Assembly (NCBI GenBank): GCA_038064375.1
Contig: JBBTTF010000001.1
Span: forward strand, 248,001-312,000
Source of the DNA: JBBTTE01 sp038064375
Lineage (GTDB): Bacteria > Patescibacteriota > Saccharimonadia > Saccharimonadales > UBA4665
Direction: 5' to 3'
DNA: 64,000 nt
Shown: piece by piece, positions 43,806 through 52,470 of the stretch
Layout: every line of letters begins with the position of its first letter
Position numbering within the stretch: the first letter of the stretch is position 1
Position numbers and translations under genes: made by a program
Notes under the pieces: model-generated
Seen by the model: the letters and a program-made list of their open reading frames with translations, nothing else
Database searches by the model: none
What the model was told of the DNA's origin: nothing

Positions 43806-44489
43806 ATGAAAAACAAATACTGGTTAGTTGGAGGATTGATTACGGCGATGCTTGTTATCGCAGGCGCCGGTCTGATTTGGTTCACTCAAGCAAACAAAGA
43901 CGAAAAAGTTAGCCTAGGTGCTGCCACTCAACACGTTGATGCTGCTCAATCTCAGGATACGAACTATTCTGGCTCAGGTCCAACTCTAGGTGTAGCCGCA
44001 AACACTGGTGGCCAAAATCTTGGTCAGATCAATCCGTCTACCAGCCAAAAGTCTACCGGCCAGCAAGGCAGCGTCAGTGGATCTTCTGGAGGCAGTAGTG
44101 GCACGCAAGCAATCAATCCAGCCACCTTCGCCGAGTACGAAAAGTACAAGACGGCAACTCAAGCGCTTTTTGGTGATGTTAACGTGGGCAATGGCGCTAC
44201 CCTCGGTAATGGTCAAACGGCAACAGTCGTCTATAAGGGCTGGTTAACCAATGGTCAGATGTTTGATGAGTCGAAGACTAACTCAGAAGGCAAGCTAGTG
44301 CCTTTCCAGTTTAAGGTCGGCTCCGGTCAAGTTATTGTAGGCTGGGACCAAGGATTGAATGGCATGAAAGTCGGTGGCGTAAGGCTTATCATAGTTCCGC
44401 CAAGCGTTGGTTATGGGGCTGCAGGACAAGGGTCAATCCCGCCAAATTCGGTACTTGTGTTCCAAGTTCAGCTGGTTGACGTTAAGTAG
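43806..44489 (+). CDS. Membrane-anchored FKBP-type peptidyl-prolyl isomerase
   Basis: 227 residues. Signal anchor (KNKYWLVGGLITAMLVIAGAGLIWF), Ser/Gly/Gln-rich linker, FKBP domain about 118-227 (TVVYKGWLTNGQMFDES, VIVGWDQGLNGMKVGGVRLIIVPP, SIPPNSVLVFQVQLVDV). The active-site residues Y, F, D and W of the FKBP pocket appear in place. Likely folds exported proteins outside the membrane. TACAAT ends 10 nt before the ATG with TTGTTT upstream. Confidence 0.93.
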   Translation: MKNKYWLVGGLITAMLVIAGAGLIWFTQANKDEKVSLGAATQHVDAAQSQDTNYSGSGPTLGVAANTGGQNLGQINPSTSQKSTGQQGSVSGSSGGSSGTQAINPATFAEYEKYKTATQALFGDVNVGNGATLGNGQTATVVYKGWLTNGQMFDESKTNSEGKLVPFQFKVGSGQVIVGWDQGLNGMKVGGVRLIIVPPSVGYGAAGQGSIPPNSVLVFQVQLVDVK

Positions 44490-44519
44490 TCTCCCCAAGA
44501 GGCGTGATAAACTGAGCCT

Positions 44520-44978
44520 ATGAACGTAAGCAATTTGGATTTGGTGGTTATTGAGTGGTTTCGCAAGTGGTACGTGCCACTTGGGCGCTTTGCGGTGTTC
44601 GTAATTTACTTCTACTTCGGATTCTTGAAGCTAATTGGCGAGAGTCCCGCTACGCCGCTGGCCAGTGCTCTGGTCGAGAGAACCGTCGGTTTGGCTCATT
44701 TTGATGCATTGTTTATGGTGCTGGCGGTGTTCGAATGCGTGATTGGCATTCTGTTCTTGATTCCCAAGGCGACACGAGTCGTTATTCCTATGATATTGAT
44801 ACACATGCTGATCGTTTGCGCACCCTTGATCATGCTGCCGAGCCTAGTTTTTGCTAAGCCTTTCGTGCCAAGCTTGGAAGGGCAGTACATTATCAAGAAC
44901 GTCGCAATCGTTGCCTTGGCTGTAGGTGTCGCGGCGCAGACTCCACCCCTGTCTAAAAAGTCCAAACATTACAAATAA
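44520..44978 (+). CDS. DoxX-like membrane protein
   Basis: 152 residues, four TM helices; the VIYFYFGFLKLIGESP start and the later IGILFLIPKATRVVIP match DoxX/DUF417-like proteins. Ends with a Lys-rich tail. Role uncertain (membrane redox partners elsewhere). An extended -10 TGATAAACT ends 6 nt before the ATG; leaderless. Confidence 0.72.
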   Translation: MNVSNLDLVVIEWFRKWYVPLGRFAVFVIYFYFGFLKLIGESPATPLASALVERTVGLAHFDALFMVLAVFECVIGILFLIPKATRVVIPMILIHMLIVCAPLIMLPSLVFAKPFVPSLEGQYIIKNVAIVALAVGVAAQTPPLSKKSKHYK

Positions 44979-45018
44979 GACTGGACATTCTTTGGCTGTT
45001 ATGTTAAAATAACATTAT

Positions 45019-45726
45019 ATGACAGGCCATCCATCAAACCGTGACAATCCAAACTTTCCTAGACCCCAGAGGAAGATCGATCAACGGTATCCAAAAAAGT
45101 CGCAGCAACAAAATGCAGGTATGCTCGCTACCAGAGTTGTGGTTGATAACGATGCTCGCAGAATTCAAAGAGCTCAGAAGCAGGTTGAGGCCGATGCCCG
45201 CAAGGAGCAGCTGGCTAAGGAACGTGAGCGCGCACGAGACGAAGCGATCAACGATCTTAAACACAAAGGGCGCGGGGATTACATCGGTCGGGAACACTTC
45301 GTAGCTATTGCCCATACTTTTGTGACAAAGGAGCAAGAAACACCTTTTGACCCTGTAAAGCTGGCTAGCGAAGCGTTCAACAAGATTGTATCAGCTCAGT
45401 ACAATAGTTATCTCGACAAGACCACTCACAGAGTAATCAAACAATCAGAAACAGAGGAGGCTAAAGGCCCTATAGGCGTAGCTTTAGCAAGGCGCGACGA
45501 AGTTGGTTTGGGCATTGTTGATCCAGTGCTAAGCAGTTCAGGCTCAGTTATTGCCAACGAGCACGCTATACGCATTAATGACTTTCTTGATTTTGTTGAT
45601 GAGTACGGAGATCCGGAAAAGCCTCTGCCGATCGACGGTAACATTGGTTCCAAATCAAGACAGGTACTTACTATGATCAGTGGCTTCGTGGAATCGAACA
45701 TCGTTCAAGAAGATCAATCAGCCTAG
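45019..45726 (+). CDS. Hypothetical charged protein
   Basis: 235 residues, soluble. The N-terminal third is rich in Arg/Lys/Gln and helical (about 50-90, probable coiled coil); the C-terminal part is mixed. No family recognised. TGGACA-17-TAAAAT with a TGn extension is visible and ends 8 nt before the ATG, the clearest leaderless promoter of the window. Confidence 0.6.
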   Translation: MTGHPSNRDNPNFPRPQRKIDQRYPKKSQQQNAGMLATRVVVDNDARRIQRAQKQVEADARKEQLAKERERARDEAINDLKHKGRGDYIGREHFVAIAHTFVTKEQETPFDPVKLASEAFNKIVSAQYNSYLDKTTHRVIKQSETEEAKGPIGVALARRDEVGLGIVDPVLSSSGSVIANEHAIRINDFLDFVDEYGDPEKPLPIDGNIGSKSRQVLTMISGFVESNIVQEDQSA

Positions 45727-45745
45727 GCCCTTGATTGATTTCTCC

Positions 45746-45905
45746 TTGTGTATCTAGTGGGTCTCTGTTACACTGACGGTGCTAGAAAAGCTGCTAATAA
45801 CGTTTGTTAGGTTCTAGAGTTCAATTAAGAAATAAGTACATGTTTCGCAGGAGCAGCTAACTGGTTTGCCAGATTACCTCGGAAGTAGTGCAGGAGAGAT
45901 AAAAC
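45746..45905 (+). promoter_or_regulatory. Promoter and long 5' leader of the RRM gene
   Basis: TTGTGT-17-TACACT (45746-45774) gives a leader of about 125 nt. It contains a hairpin CTAGAA (45782-45787) / TTCTAG (45812-45817) with inner pairing CTAA/TTAG, a second hairpin CTGG-TTTG-CCAG, and GGAGAG before the ATG. Most genes here have no leader, so this is a likely site of control, as in cold-shock genes. Confidence 0.5.
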
Positions 45906-46223
45906 ATGGCAACCAAACTATTTATCGGTTCGCTCGCATGGGCAACCACAGACGACAGTCTTAAGGACTTCTTCGCAGGAGTTGGTACAGTTGTATCAGC
46001 AAGTGTGATCATGGACCGCGAGACAAATCGCAGCAAGGGCTTCGGCTTTGTTGAGATGTCATCAGAGGAAGAAGCTAAAGCAGCTGTTGAACAGCTCAAT
46101 GGCAAGGACCTTGATGGTCGTCCTATCGTTGTTTCCGAGGCTCGTCCTCGTGAAGAGCGACCCCGCGGTGGCGGCGGTGGCGGCGGCGGTTACGGTGGCG
46201 GCGGTGGCGGTTCTCGCTACTAA
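45906..46223 (+). CDS. RRM-type RNA-binding protein with Gly-rich tail
   Basis: 105 residues: one RNA recognition motif with RNP2 LFIGSLAW (about 5-12) and RNP1 KGFGFVEM (about 44-51), then a Gly-rich tail ending GGSRY. It matches the small bacterial Rbp family, which in cyanobacteria is cold-induced, though that is family knowledge only. The hairpin terminator follows 26 nt downstream. Confidence 0.95.
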   Translation: MATKLFIGSLAWATTDDSLKDFFAGVGTVVSASVIMDRETNRSKGFGFVEMSSEEEAKAAVEQLNGKDLDGRPIVVSEARPREERPRGGGGGGGGYGGGGGGSRY

Positions 46224-46248
46224 AGCCCCTGACTTCTAGTCAAAGCTT

Positions 46249-46282
46249 AAAAATCCCAGTGCGTAAAAGCACTGGGGTTTTT
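46249..46282 (+). terminator. Terminator after the RRM gene
   Basis: Stem CCCAGTGC-GTAAAA-GCACTGGG flanked by A and T runs (AAAAT / GTTTTT). Confidence 0.9.
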
Positions 46283-46283
46283 C

Positions 46284-46312
46284 TTGACCATTAACTATTA
46301 CGTCGTTAGGCT
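46284..46312 (+). promoter_or_regulatory. Trehalase promoter (leaderless type)
   Basis: TTGACC, 17-nt spacer, TAGGCT ending 6 nt before the ATG at 46319. The predicted start site falls on or next to the start codon. Confidence 0.5.
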
Positions 46313-46318
46313 TGTAAG

Positions 46319-47602
46319 ATGACTCCGTTTGATAAAGCAAAAGAACTATTGGCTAAAACCCTACAGCTGCCAAGTCGCACGGACAAAATACTGACCGCGG
46401 GTGATGTGCAAGAAGCTCGCGAATACATAGCTCATTATTGGACTAAAGTTGAGAGATATCACCCTAAAGACGACGAAAGTTTGCTCGGCTTACCTAAGCC
46501 GTACCTAGTGCCTTCATACCGTCTTAAGACCGGCTTCGACTACAACGAGCTTTATTACTGGGACAGCTACTTTATGGTTCAGGGTTTGCTTGATAAAGAG
46601 CACGAAGAGTTGGTTAAGGGCATTCTAGAAAACTTAATGGCCTTGTTTAAGCGCTTCAAAGTCATTCCCAATGCTTCACGAACTTATCTTACCGGTCGGT
46701 CGCAACCACCGCTGCTAACGACGTTTATTTTTGATGTTTATCAAGCCTATGACTTAGATAAAAAGTGGCTCAAGTCGGCTATTAAGCTTGCCGAGCAAGA
46801 ATATAACACCGTCTGGATGGGAGTTAAAAAGCCCAATGAACGCAAAGTCTACCAAGGCCTAAGCCGTCATTACGACATAAACTACTTGCATGATCTAGCT
46901 GAGGCCGAAAGCGGTTGGGATATGACACCACGCTTTGATCGTCGAGCCCTCAACTTCTTACCAGTTGACCTCAATGCTTTGTTATATAAGTACGAGACCG
47001 ACTTTGCACGAGCGGCCCGAATACTGGGTGACGAAAAGTCCGCTAAAAGATGGGATCAAGCAGCCGAAACTCGCAAAGAAAACATGAATGATCTTATGTG
47101 GGATCGTATCCGCGGACTTTACTACGACTATAATTACGTCAAAGAAAAACGCGGCGGAACCAGTAGCCTAGCGGCTTACTACCCGATGTGGGCCGGTATG
47201 GTGACCGACAAGCAGGCTGCGGCCATGGTTAAGGCACTGAGGCGGTTTGAGCACAAGGGCGGACTAGCGACGACTGATGCATTGCCGCTAGGTCAGTTTG
47301 TACTTGGCAACATGCCGACCCAGTGGGCTTACCCTAATGGCTGGGCGCCACTGCACTTTATAGTTGTGAATGCTCTAGAGCGTTACGGTTACCACGAGGA
47401 TGCTCGTCGCATAGCCCTCAAATGGATTACAGGGAATATGCAATGGTTCAATGCGGAGCATGTTTTCTTGGAGAAATATAACGTTGTTTCGCCAGAGAAG
47501 CCACCAGTCAAAGGCCTCTATCCGTCACAGACGGGTTTTGGATGGACGAATGCCGTCTTCGAGCGGTTTTGCCAAGACTATATCGACAACCCACAGGCCT
47601 AA
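46319..47602 (+). CDS. Family GH37 alpha,alpha-trehalase
   Basis: 427 residues; hydrolyses trehalose to two glucose. GH37 landmarks: YLVPSYRLKTGFDYNELYYWDSYF corresponds to the family signature with PGGRF altered; catalytic acid region AESGWDMTPRFD; RAL..PVDLNALLY; QWAYPNGWAPLHF corresponds to QWDxPNGWAP with Asp changed to Ala; base region FLEKYNV. No signal peptide, so cytoplasmic. Would feed glucose to the glycolytic enzymes here. Confidence 0.9.
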   Translation: MTPFDKAKELLAKTLQLPSRTDKILTAGDVQEAREYIAHYWTKVERYHPKDDESLLGLPKPYLVPSYRLKTGFDYNELYYWDSYFMVQGLLDKEHEELVKGILENLMALFKRFKVIPNASRTYLTGRSQPPLLTTFIFDVYQAYDLDKKWLKSAIKLAEQEYNTVWMGVKKPNERKVYQGLSRHYDINYLHDLAEAESGWDMTPRFDRRALNFLPVDLNALLYKYETDFARAARILGDEKSAKRWDQAAETRKENMNDLMWDRIRGLYYDYNYVKEKRGGTSSLAAYYPMWAGMVTDKQAAAMVKALRRFEHKGGLATTDALPLGQFVLGNMPTQWAYPNGWAPLHFIVVNALERYGYHEDARRIALKWITGNMQWFNAEHVFLEKYNVVSPEKPPVKGLYPSQTGFGWTNAVFERFCQDYIDNPQA

Positions 47603-47645
47603 TTCTCTCTGTTAATTGAAGCCATAAACAGGTAGACTATAAACA

Positions 47646-49103
47646 ATGAGCAAATATTACGTAACGACCTCGATCCCCTATGTCAACGGAGATCCTCATA
47701 TTGGTCATGCCTTAGAGCTGCTTTATGCTGACGTTCTAGCCCGTCGTGCCAGACAGCAAGGCCACGAAGTTGTTTTTAGTACCGGTACCGACGAGCATGG
47801 CGGCAAAATTTCTGAGAAGGCCGAGGAGCAAGGCATCGAGCCCAAGGCATTTGCTGACCAAATCAGTCAGCGCTTTCAAGATCTAGTAGAGCTACTCAAT
47901 GTCAGCAGCAACCGCTTTATCCGTACTACCGATTTGGGCCATGAGCAGCGTGCGCAGCTTATCTGGAAAAGTCTCCAAAAAGATATATACAAAGGCAAAT
48001 ATGTTGGTTGGTATTGCACTGGTGACGAAGCCTTCTTTACCGAGACCGAAGTCAAAGCTAACAACGGCATTTGTCCCAACCACAACCGTCCTTACGAGCG
48101 GATCGAGGAGGAGAACTACTTCTTCAAACTCAGCAAGTACACATCGGCCATAACCGAAGCCATCGAAAAGAACGACTATCAGCTATTGCCACCAACTCGA
48201 CGCAACGAAATACTTAGTCTGCTCAAGAGCGGCTTAGAAGATATTAGTGTTTCGCGTCCCAAAGAAAAAATTGGTTGGGGCATAGCTGTTCCAGACGATC
48301 CTAAACAAGTTATGTATGTCTGGTTTGAGGCGTTAATGAACTATATTACAGTTCTCGGATATCCAGAGCACAAAGATTTCAAAGAGTACTGGCCAGCGGC
48401 ATCGCAAGTTATCGGTAAAGACATTATTAGATTCCACGCAGCAATCTGGCCAGCTATGTTGATGAGCCTTGGCTTGCCGCTGCCTAAGCAGCTATATGTT
48501 CACGGTTTCATAACCGTTGAAGGCAAAAAGATGAGTAAAACGATCGGGAATGTAATAAGTCCGGCTGATATAGTGGCCAAATACGGTGTCGACCCATTCC
48601 GTTATTACTTCTTGCGTCACGTGCCAAGTTACGAAGACGGCGACTTCAGCTGGACGCGTATGGAACAAGCCTACAATAGCGAGCTGGCCAATGAACTGGG
48701 CAATGCCGTTCAGCGCACCACCGCCATGATTATTAAGTACCAAGAAGGTGTCGTTGGCGTAACGCCTTCCGCCGAGCATGACATTGCTCAATACGAGGAA
48801 GCGCTCAACACCTGTCGCTTTGACCGTGCTTTGGACGAAGTCTGGGAGCAAGTACGTGGCCTCAATCAGTACATCGACGAAGAAAAGCCATGGCAAATTG
48901 CCAAGCAGGGCGAAGCCGATCACTTGCGCGAAGTTTTAGCGTATCAAGTCAGCTCGCTGCTTAACATCGCAACTTTATTAGAGCCGTTCTTGCCAGATAC
49001 GTCTGCTAAGATTAAGGCCGTTTTTGAGGGGGCAAAGGTCAAGCCTATCGAAGGCACTTTGTTTCCTAAGCACGAAGACACCGAAGCAACTGACACCAAA
49101 TGA
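47646..49103 (+). CDS. metG: Methionyl-tRNA synthetase
   Basis: 485 residues. HIGH motif DPHIGHALE, KMSKS in KKMSKTIGN, the tRNA anticodon region DGDFSWTRMEQAYNSELANELGNAVQRT. Lacks the C-terminal dimerisation domain, as in compact MetRS. TAGACT ends 7 nt before the ATG. Stop overlaps the tatD start by 4 nt. Confidence 0.97.
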   Translation: MSKYYVTTSIPYVNGDPHIGHALELLYADVLARRARQQGHEVVFSTGTDEHGGKISEKAEEQGIEPKAFADQISQRFQDLVELLNVSSNRFIRTTDLGHEQRAQLIWKSLQKDIYKGKYVGWYCTGDEAFFTETEVKANNGICPNHNRPYERIEEENYFFKLSKYTSAITEAIEKNDYQLLPPTRRNEILSLLKSGLEDISVSRPKEKIGWGIAVPDDPKQVMYVWFEALMNYITVLGYPEHKDFKEYWPAASQVIGKDIIRFHAAIWPAMLMSLGLPLPKQLYVHGFITVEGKKMSKTIGNVISPADIVAKYGVDPFRYYFLRHVPSYEDGDFSWTRMEQAYNSELANELGNAVQRTTAMIIKYQEGVVGVTPSAEHDIAQYEEALNTCRFDRALDEVWEQVRGLNQYIDEEKPWQIAKQGEADHLREVLAYQVSSLLNIATLLEPFLPDTSAKIKAVFEGAKVKPIEGTLFPKHEDTEATDTK

Positions 49104-49915
49104 TGGAATTAGTGGATACGCATTGTCATATCCAGTCGATTGGACTGAGTGAGGGCGAGAAGGTAACTCGTGAGCTATGGGCTGATGCCAAGGATCTGAC
49201 TAGAGACATGGCTGTGACCAACGCTGTAGAGGCGGGGGTTACACGGTTATTATGTGTTGGTTGCGACCTCGAGGATAGCCGCCTTGCTGTAGATTTTGTC
49301 CAAGATCAAGCACAATGCTGGGCAAGTATTGGCCTGCACCCTCACGAGGCCAAGTTATACGCTGGCCAACAGGATAAGCTGGACGAGTTTGCCGCCCTAG
49401 TCACCCGTCCCAAGGTTGTTGCTGTAGGGGAGTGTGGCTTTGATTTTTACTACAATCATTCGCCCAAGGAGGCTCAGGCGGAGATATTGAGGTTTCAGAT
49501 AGAGCTAGCTTTGGAGCATGATCTGCCGATGATTTTTCATGTTCGTGAGGCTTTTGATGATTTTTGGCCGGTGTTTGATAGCTATTCGGGGATTCGCGGT
49601 GTTCTGCATAGCTTCACTGATTCGCCCGACAATGCTCGCCGAGCCTTGGACAAAGGGCTGCACGTCGGCGTTAACGGCATAGCCACCTTTACCAAAAGCG
49701 CAGATCAAATAGAAGTATATAGAAGTATTCCGCTAGACAGATTGTTGCTGGAGACTGATTCGCCCTTCTTGACGCCTACCCCATATCGTGGTACGATAAA
49801 CGAACCTAAAAGGCTTGGAGCAGTGGCGGACTTCTTAGCTGAGCTACGTGGTGAGAGTCCCAAAGTTTTGGCTGAGGCCACAACCGCAAATGCCCGAAAG
49901 CTTTTCGGGATATAA
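49100..49915 (+). CDS. tatD: TatD-family metal-dependent DNase/hydrolase
   Basis: 271 residues. Metal-binding DTHCHIQS, the catalytic GECGFDFYY (Glu), GIRGVLHSFT and LLLETDSPFLTP are present. TatD proteins hydrolyse DNA or D-aminoacyl substrates; exact role open. Coupled to metG, a common bacterial neighbourhood. Confidence 0.92.
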   Translation: MMELVDTHCHIQSIGLSEGEKVTRELWADAKDLTRDMAVTNAVEAGVTRLLCVGCDLEDSRLAVDFVQDQAQCWASIGLHPHEAKLYAGQQDKLDEFAALVTRPKVVAVGECGFDFYYNHSPKEAQAEILRFQIELALEHDLPMIFHVREAFDDFWPVFDSYSGIRGVLHSFTDSPDNARRALDKGLHVGVNGIATFTKSADQIEVYRSIPLDRLLLETDSPFLTPTPYRGTINEPKRLGAVADFLAELRGESPKVLAEATTANARKLFGI

Positions 49916-49924
49916 GGACAAAAT

Positions 49925-50212
49925 ATGAGTGATGCACTAAGAATATTAGAATCGATCAAACTTCCCAATATTAGCGGGGATCCTGAGATCATGGCGAATC
50001 GTACATATAGTGTTCTGCCGAATGCAGCTAACTTGGCTCGTCAAATACTTGAGCGACAATATGGACCAGACGTAGCCGAACAAACAGACCGAATCGTAAA
50101 ACCCGAAACTTATATCCATGACACTGGTGCCGAAGTTGTTCATCTGGCGCGGCTACGTGAAGAACGAGATCAGAGACTAGCCGAAATTAGACGACAAGTG
50201 TGGGCAGCCTAA
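49925..50212 (+). CDS. Small hypothetical protein
   Basis: 95 residues, helical, starts after an AAGGA ribosome site. Contains LPNAANLARQILERQYGPDVAEQ and an Arg-rich C-terminal helix. No family recognised. Its TAA overlaps the ATG of the next gene (TAATG), so the two products are likely made together. Confidence 0.6.
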   Translation: MSDALRILESIKLPNISGDPEIMANRTYSVLPNAANLARQILERQYGPDVAEQTDRIVKPETYIHDTGAEVVHLARLREERDQRLAEIRRQVWAA

Positions 50213-50583
50213 TGTCTATCTTGCCTAAGATTCTGCCTAGAAGTGAAGAAGAGCGCTACGCCGAACGTGAGCGCGCTTTGCTGCGCCGCGAGGCTAAGCT
50301 GGGCGGCCAACTTTTTGGGCCTGTCCCAAAGGGTCACCGACGCGAATTCTTCTGTCTTGATGCTAGGACTTGGATTTGGCACGAAGAAAGTCATATTAAC
50401 GGTGAACACAAGGTTATAAGCACGCGTTATGAGTTTCGTCCCAACGGAGTGATTAAGCTTCAAGATGGTCATCCATACCAAGCTTTATCCAAGCAAGAGG
50501 CACGTAATCTTTACCGCGCAACTCAACTATATGAGCAAGTTGTCAGCGCCGATTATCAGCGCTTGCTTCAAGCCGTAGCCTGA
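50212..50583 (+). CDS. Hypothetical basic protein
   Basis: 123 residues; the coiled N-terminal ERYAERERALLRREAKLGGQ is followed by a beta-rich core (EFFCLDARTWIWHEESH, later YEFRPNGVIKL) and helical end. Looks like a conserved CPR-type protein, but I cannot assign it. ATG 50212 chosen over the in-frame GTG at 50200. Confidence 0.6.
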   Translation: MSILPKILPRSEEERYAERERALLRREAKLGGQLFGPVPKGHRREFFCLDARTWIWHEESHINGEHKVISTRYEFRPNGVIKLQDGHPYQALSKQEARNLYRATQLYEQVVSADYQRLLQAVA

Positions 50584-50595
50584 TATTATTCATAG

Positions 50596-51738
50596 ATGGT
50601 CAAAAAACCAATTATTTATCTCGATTATGCCGCGGCCACGCCTGTAGACCCAAAAGTATCGGCAGCCATGCAGCCATATTTGGCCGATCAATTTTATAAC
50701 CCATCAGCGACATATTCTGCTGCGCTAGGGGTGTCTAAATCGCTTGGTGATGCTCGGTCTAAGGTTGCACATTGGCTGGGGGCTCGCTCCAGCGAAGTTG
50801 TCTTTACGGCCGGTGGCAGCGAAGCCAACAATTTGGCAGTTCACGGATTAATGCGCCGTTATCCCGAGGGAAATATTGTGGTTAGTAGCATCGAGCACGA
50901 ATCTGTTTTGGTTCCAGCCCACGGCTATGATTGCCGCGAGGTTGCAGTAAAACCGGATGGCCGACTCGACCTCGATGATCTGCGTCAAAAAATTGACGCA
51001 AACACGGTGTTGGTCAGCATCATGTACGCCAACAACGAAATCGGTACAATTCAGCCAATACGCGAGATCTCCAAAGTCATTACAGACAAGCGATCGGAGC
51101 GCAAAACCCAAGATTTGCCGTTATATTTGCACACCGACGCCTGCCAAGCAGCCAATTATCTCGACTTGCACGTTGCTCGACTTGGTGTTGATCTGATGAC
51201 TATCAATGGCGGCAAAATATATGGTCCCAAGCAATCAGGTGCACTATACGTTAAAGCGGGCGTCGAGCTGCTGCCATTGATCGAAGGTGGCGGACAAGAA
51301 AGGGGATTAAGGTCTGGCACTGAGAATGTGGCGGCTTCGATTGGCCTAGCGACAGCTTTGGAGCTTGTGCAAAGTCAAAGGCGCGAGGAAGCTGAGCGGC
51401 TTAAGCAGCTTCAGCAACAATTCTTCCAACTCGTTAACGAAAAGATTCCAGAAGCCACGATAAATGGCTCGCAAAAGTACCGCCTGCCGAATAATATTCA
51501 CCTTACATTGGGCGGATATGACAATGAGCGACTGTTAATTCAACTTGATGAGGCCGGAATTATGGCTGCAGCAGGCTCTGCTTGTAGTGCCAGCAATGAG
51601 GAGCCTTCACATGTTTTGGCTGCTCTTGACCTCAGTAAATCCGACGCTCAATCCAGTCTGAGATTTACGATCGGGCAGGGCACAACTCAGAATGACATAA
51701 AACGCGTGGTTCAGGTGTTAACTAGTCTTTTGCAGTAA
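50596..51738 (+). CDS. Cysteine desulfurase (IscS/NifS family)
   Basis: 380 residues, PLP enzyme releasing sulfur from cysteine. YLDYAAATPVDPKV, GGSEANNLAVHG, HTDACQAANYL, PLP lysine in NGGKIYGPKQSG, and the sulfur-carrying Cys in AGSACSASNEEPSHVL. The usual histidine before the PLP lysine is Gly here. It probably supplies sulfur to MnmA (57240) for tRNA thiolation. TATTAT with a TGn extension ends 6 nt before the ATG. Confidence 0.93.
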   Translation: MVKKPIIYLDYAAATPVDPKVSAAMQPYLADQFYNPSATYSAALGVSKSLGDARSKVAHWLGARSSEVVFTAGGSEANNLAVHGLMRRYPEGNIVVSSIEHESVLVPAHGYDCREVAVKPDGRLDLDDLRQKIDANTVLVSIMYANNEIGTIQPIREISKVITDKRSERKTQDLPLYLHTDACQAANYLDLHVARLGVDLMTINGGKIYGPKQSGALYVKAGVELLPLIEGGGQERGLRSGTENVAASIGLATALELVQSQRREEAERLKQLQQQFFQLVNEKIPEATINGSQKYRLPNNIHLTLGGYDNERLLIQLDEAGIMAAAGSACSASNEEPSHVLAALDLSKSDAQSSLRFTIGQGTTQNDIKRVVQVLTSLLQ

Positions 51739-51843
51739 GGGTTTTTGAGGTATACTTACACCTGAAGCTTTAGCGCTTTAACCCCTAGGGGTAATGCGAT
51801 TAAATTAGATTGCTAGTTTAAAACTTATGGTGGGTCAACAAAA
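51728..51843 (+). promoter_or_regulatory. Promoter and leader of the F1 ATPase operon
   Basis: TTTTGC-17-TATACT (51728-51756) gives a leader of about 80 nt. It includes the exact 12-nt palindrome ACCCCTAGGGGT (51781-51792) and ends with GGTGGG 9 nt before the ATG. The palindrome is a possible operator. Confidence 0.5.
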
Positions 51844-52470
51844 ATGACAATTTGGTGGTTAATGCTGATCTTGGCAGCGCTTGGTAGCGCTGGCCTTGCT
51901 TTTATTTGGCTGGCTGTCCGAATTGGTAGAGTTAGCGGCGGTAAAGCCTCTAAGAATCCGATTGATGATATCGAAGAATCAGCCGATAAAGATATCGAGC
52001 ACGTCTTCAATAACGAGTTTCGAGAAGAGCTTCGTAACAGAGGTCGTTTGCACTTTGAGAAGATCATTGGCGAGAATGCTATGTTCTTACAACAAGATTT
52101 GCGCCTAACGACTTCTCAGCTCAACGAGTACATGAAGACCGAGATCACTAAGAAGCTCGAGGAAGAGTTCAGGAAGTACGAAGAATCTATAACCGACGCC
52201 AAGACTCTGGCCATCGAGGCAATCCAAAAGACCAATATTGCGATCGATGAGCAACGCAAAATTCTGAGTGAACAGCTCCAAAAAGAGGTTATTACCGAGA
52301 AGCAGCACCTACTAAGCCACTTTGAAGCCAACATGGCCGACATCGTGAACCATTATGTTTTGGCAGCTATCGGTGACCAAATCGACCTAAACGATCAGCT
52401 GGAGTACATATTGGGCGCGCTTGAGACCAATAAAGCGGCAATTATTGAGGACATTCAGAGTGGCGCCTAA
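51844..52470 (+). CDS. F-type ATPase b-like subunit (divergent)
   Basis: 208 residues. One N-terminal TM helix (WWLMLILAALGSAGLAFIWLAV), then a long charged helix (about 40-180) as in subunit b, ending in a short acidic tail. First of six overlapping ATPase genes. In a standard operon a and c genes precede b; here they do not. Assigned largely by topology and position. Confidence 0.75.
   Translation: MTIWWLMLILAALGSAGLAFIWLAVRIGRVSGGKASKNPIDDIEESADKDIEHVFNNEFREELRNRGRLHFEKIIGENAMFLQQDLRLTTSQLNEYMKTEITKKLEEEFRKYEESITDAKTLAIEAIQKTNIAIDEQRKILSEQLQKEVITEKQHLLSHFEANMADIVNHYVLAAIGDQIDLNDQLEYILGALETNKAAIIEDIQSGA

Noticed and set aside
49946..50143. Minus-strand ORF opposite the 95-residue gene
   Set aside because: No start signals and the plus-strand gene has a Shine-Dalgarno and coupled neighbours.
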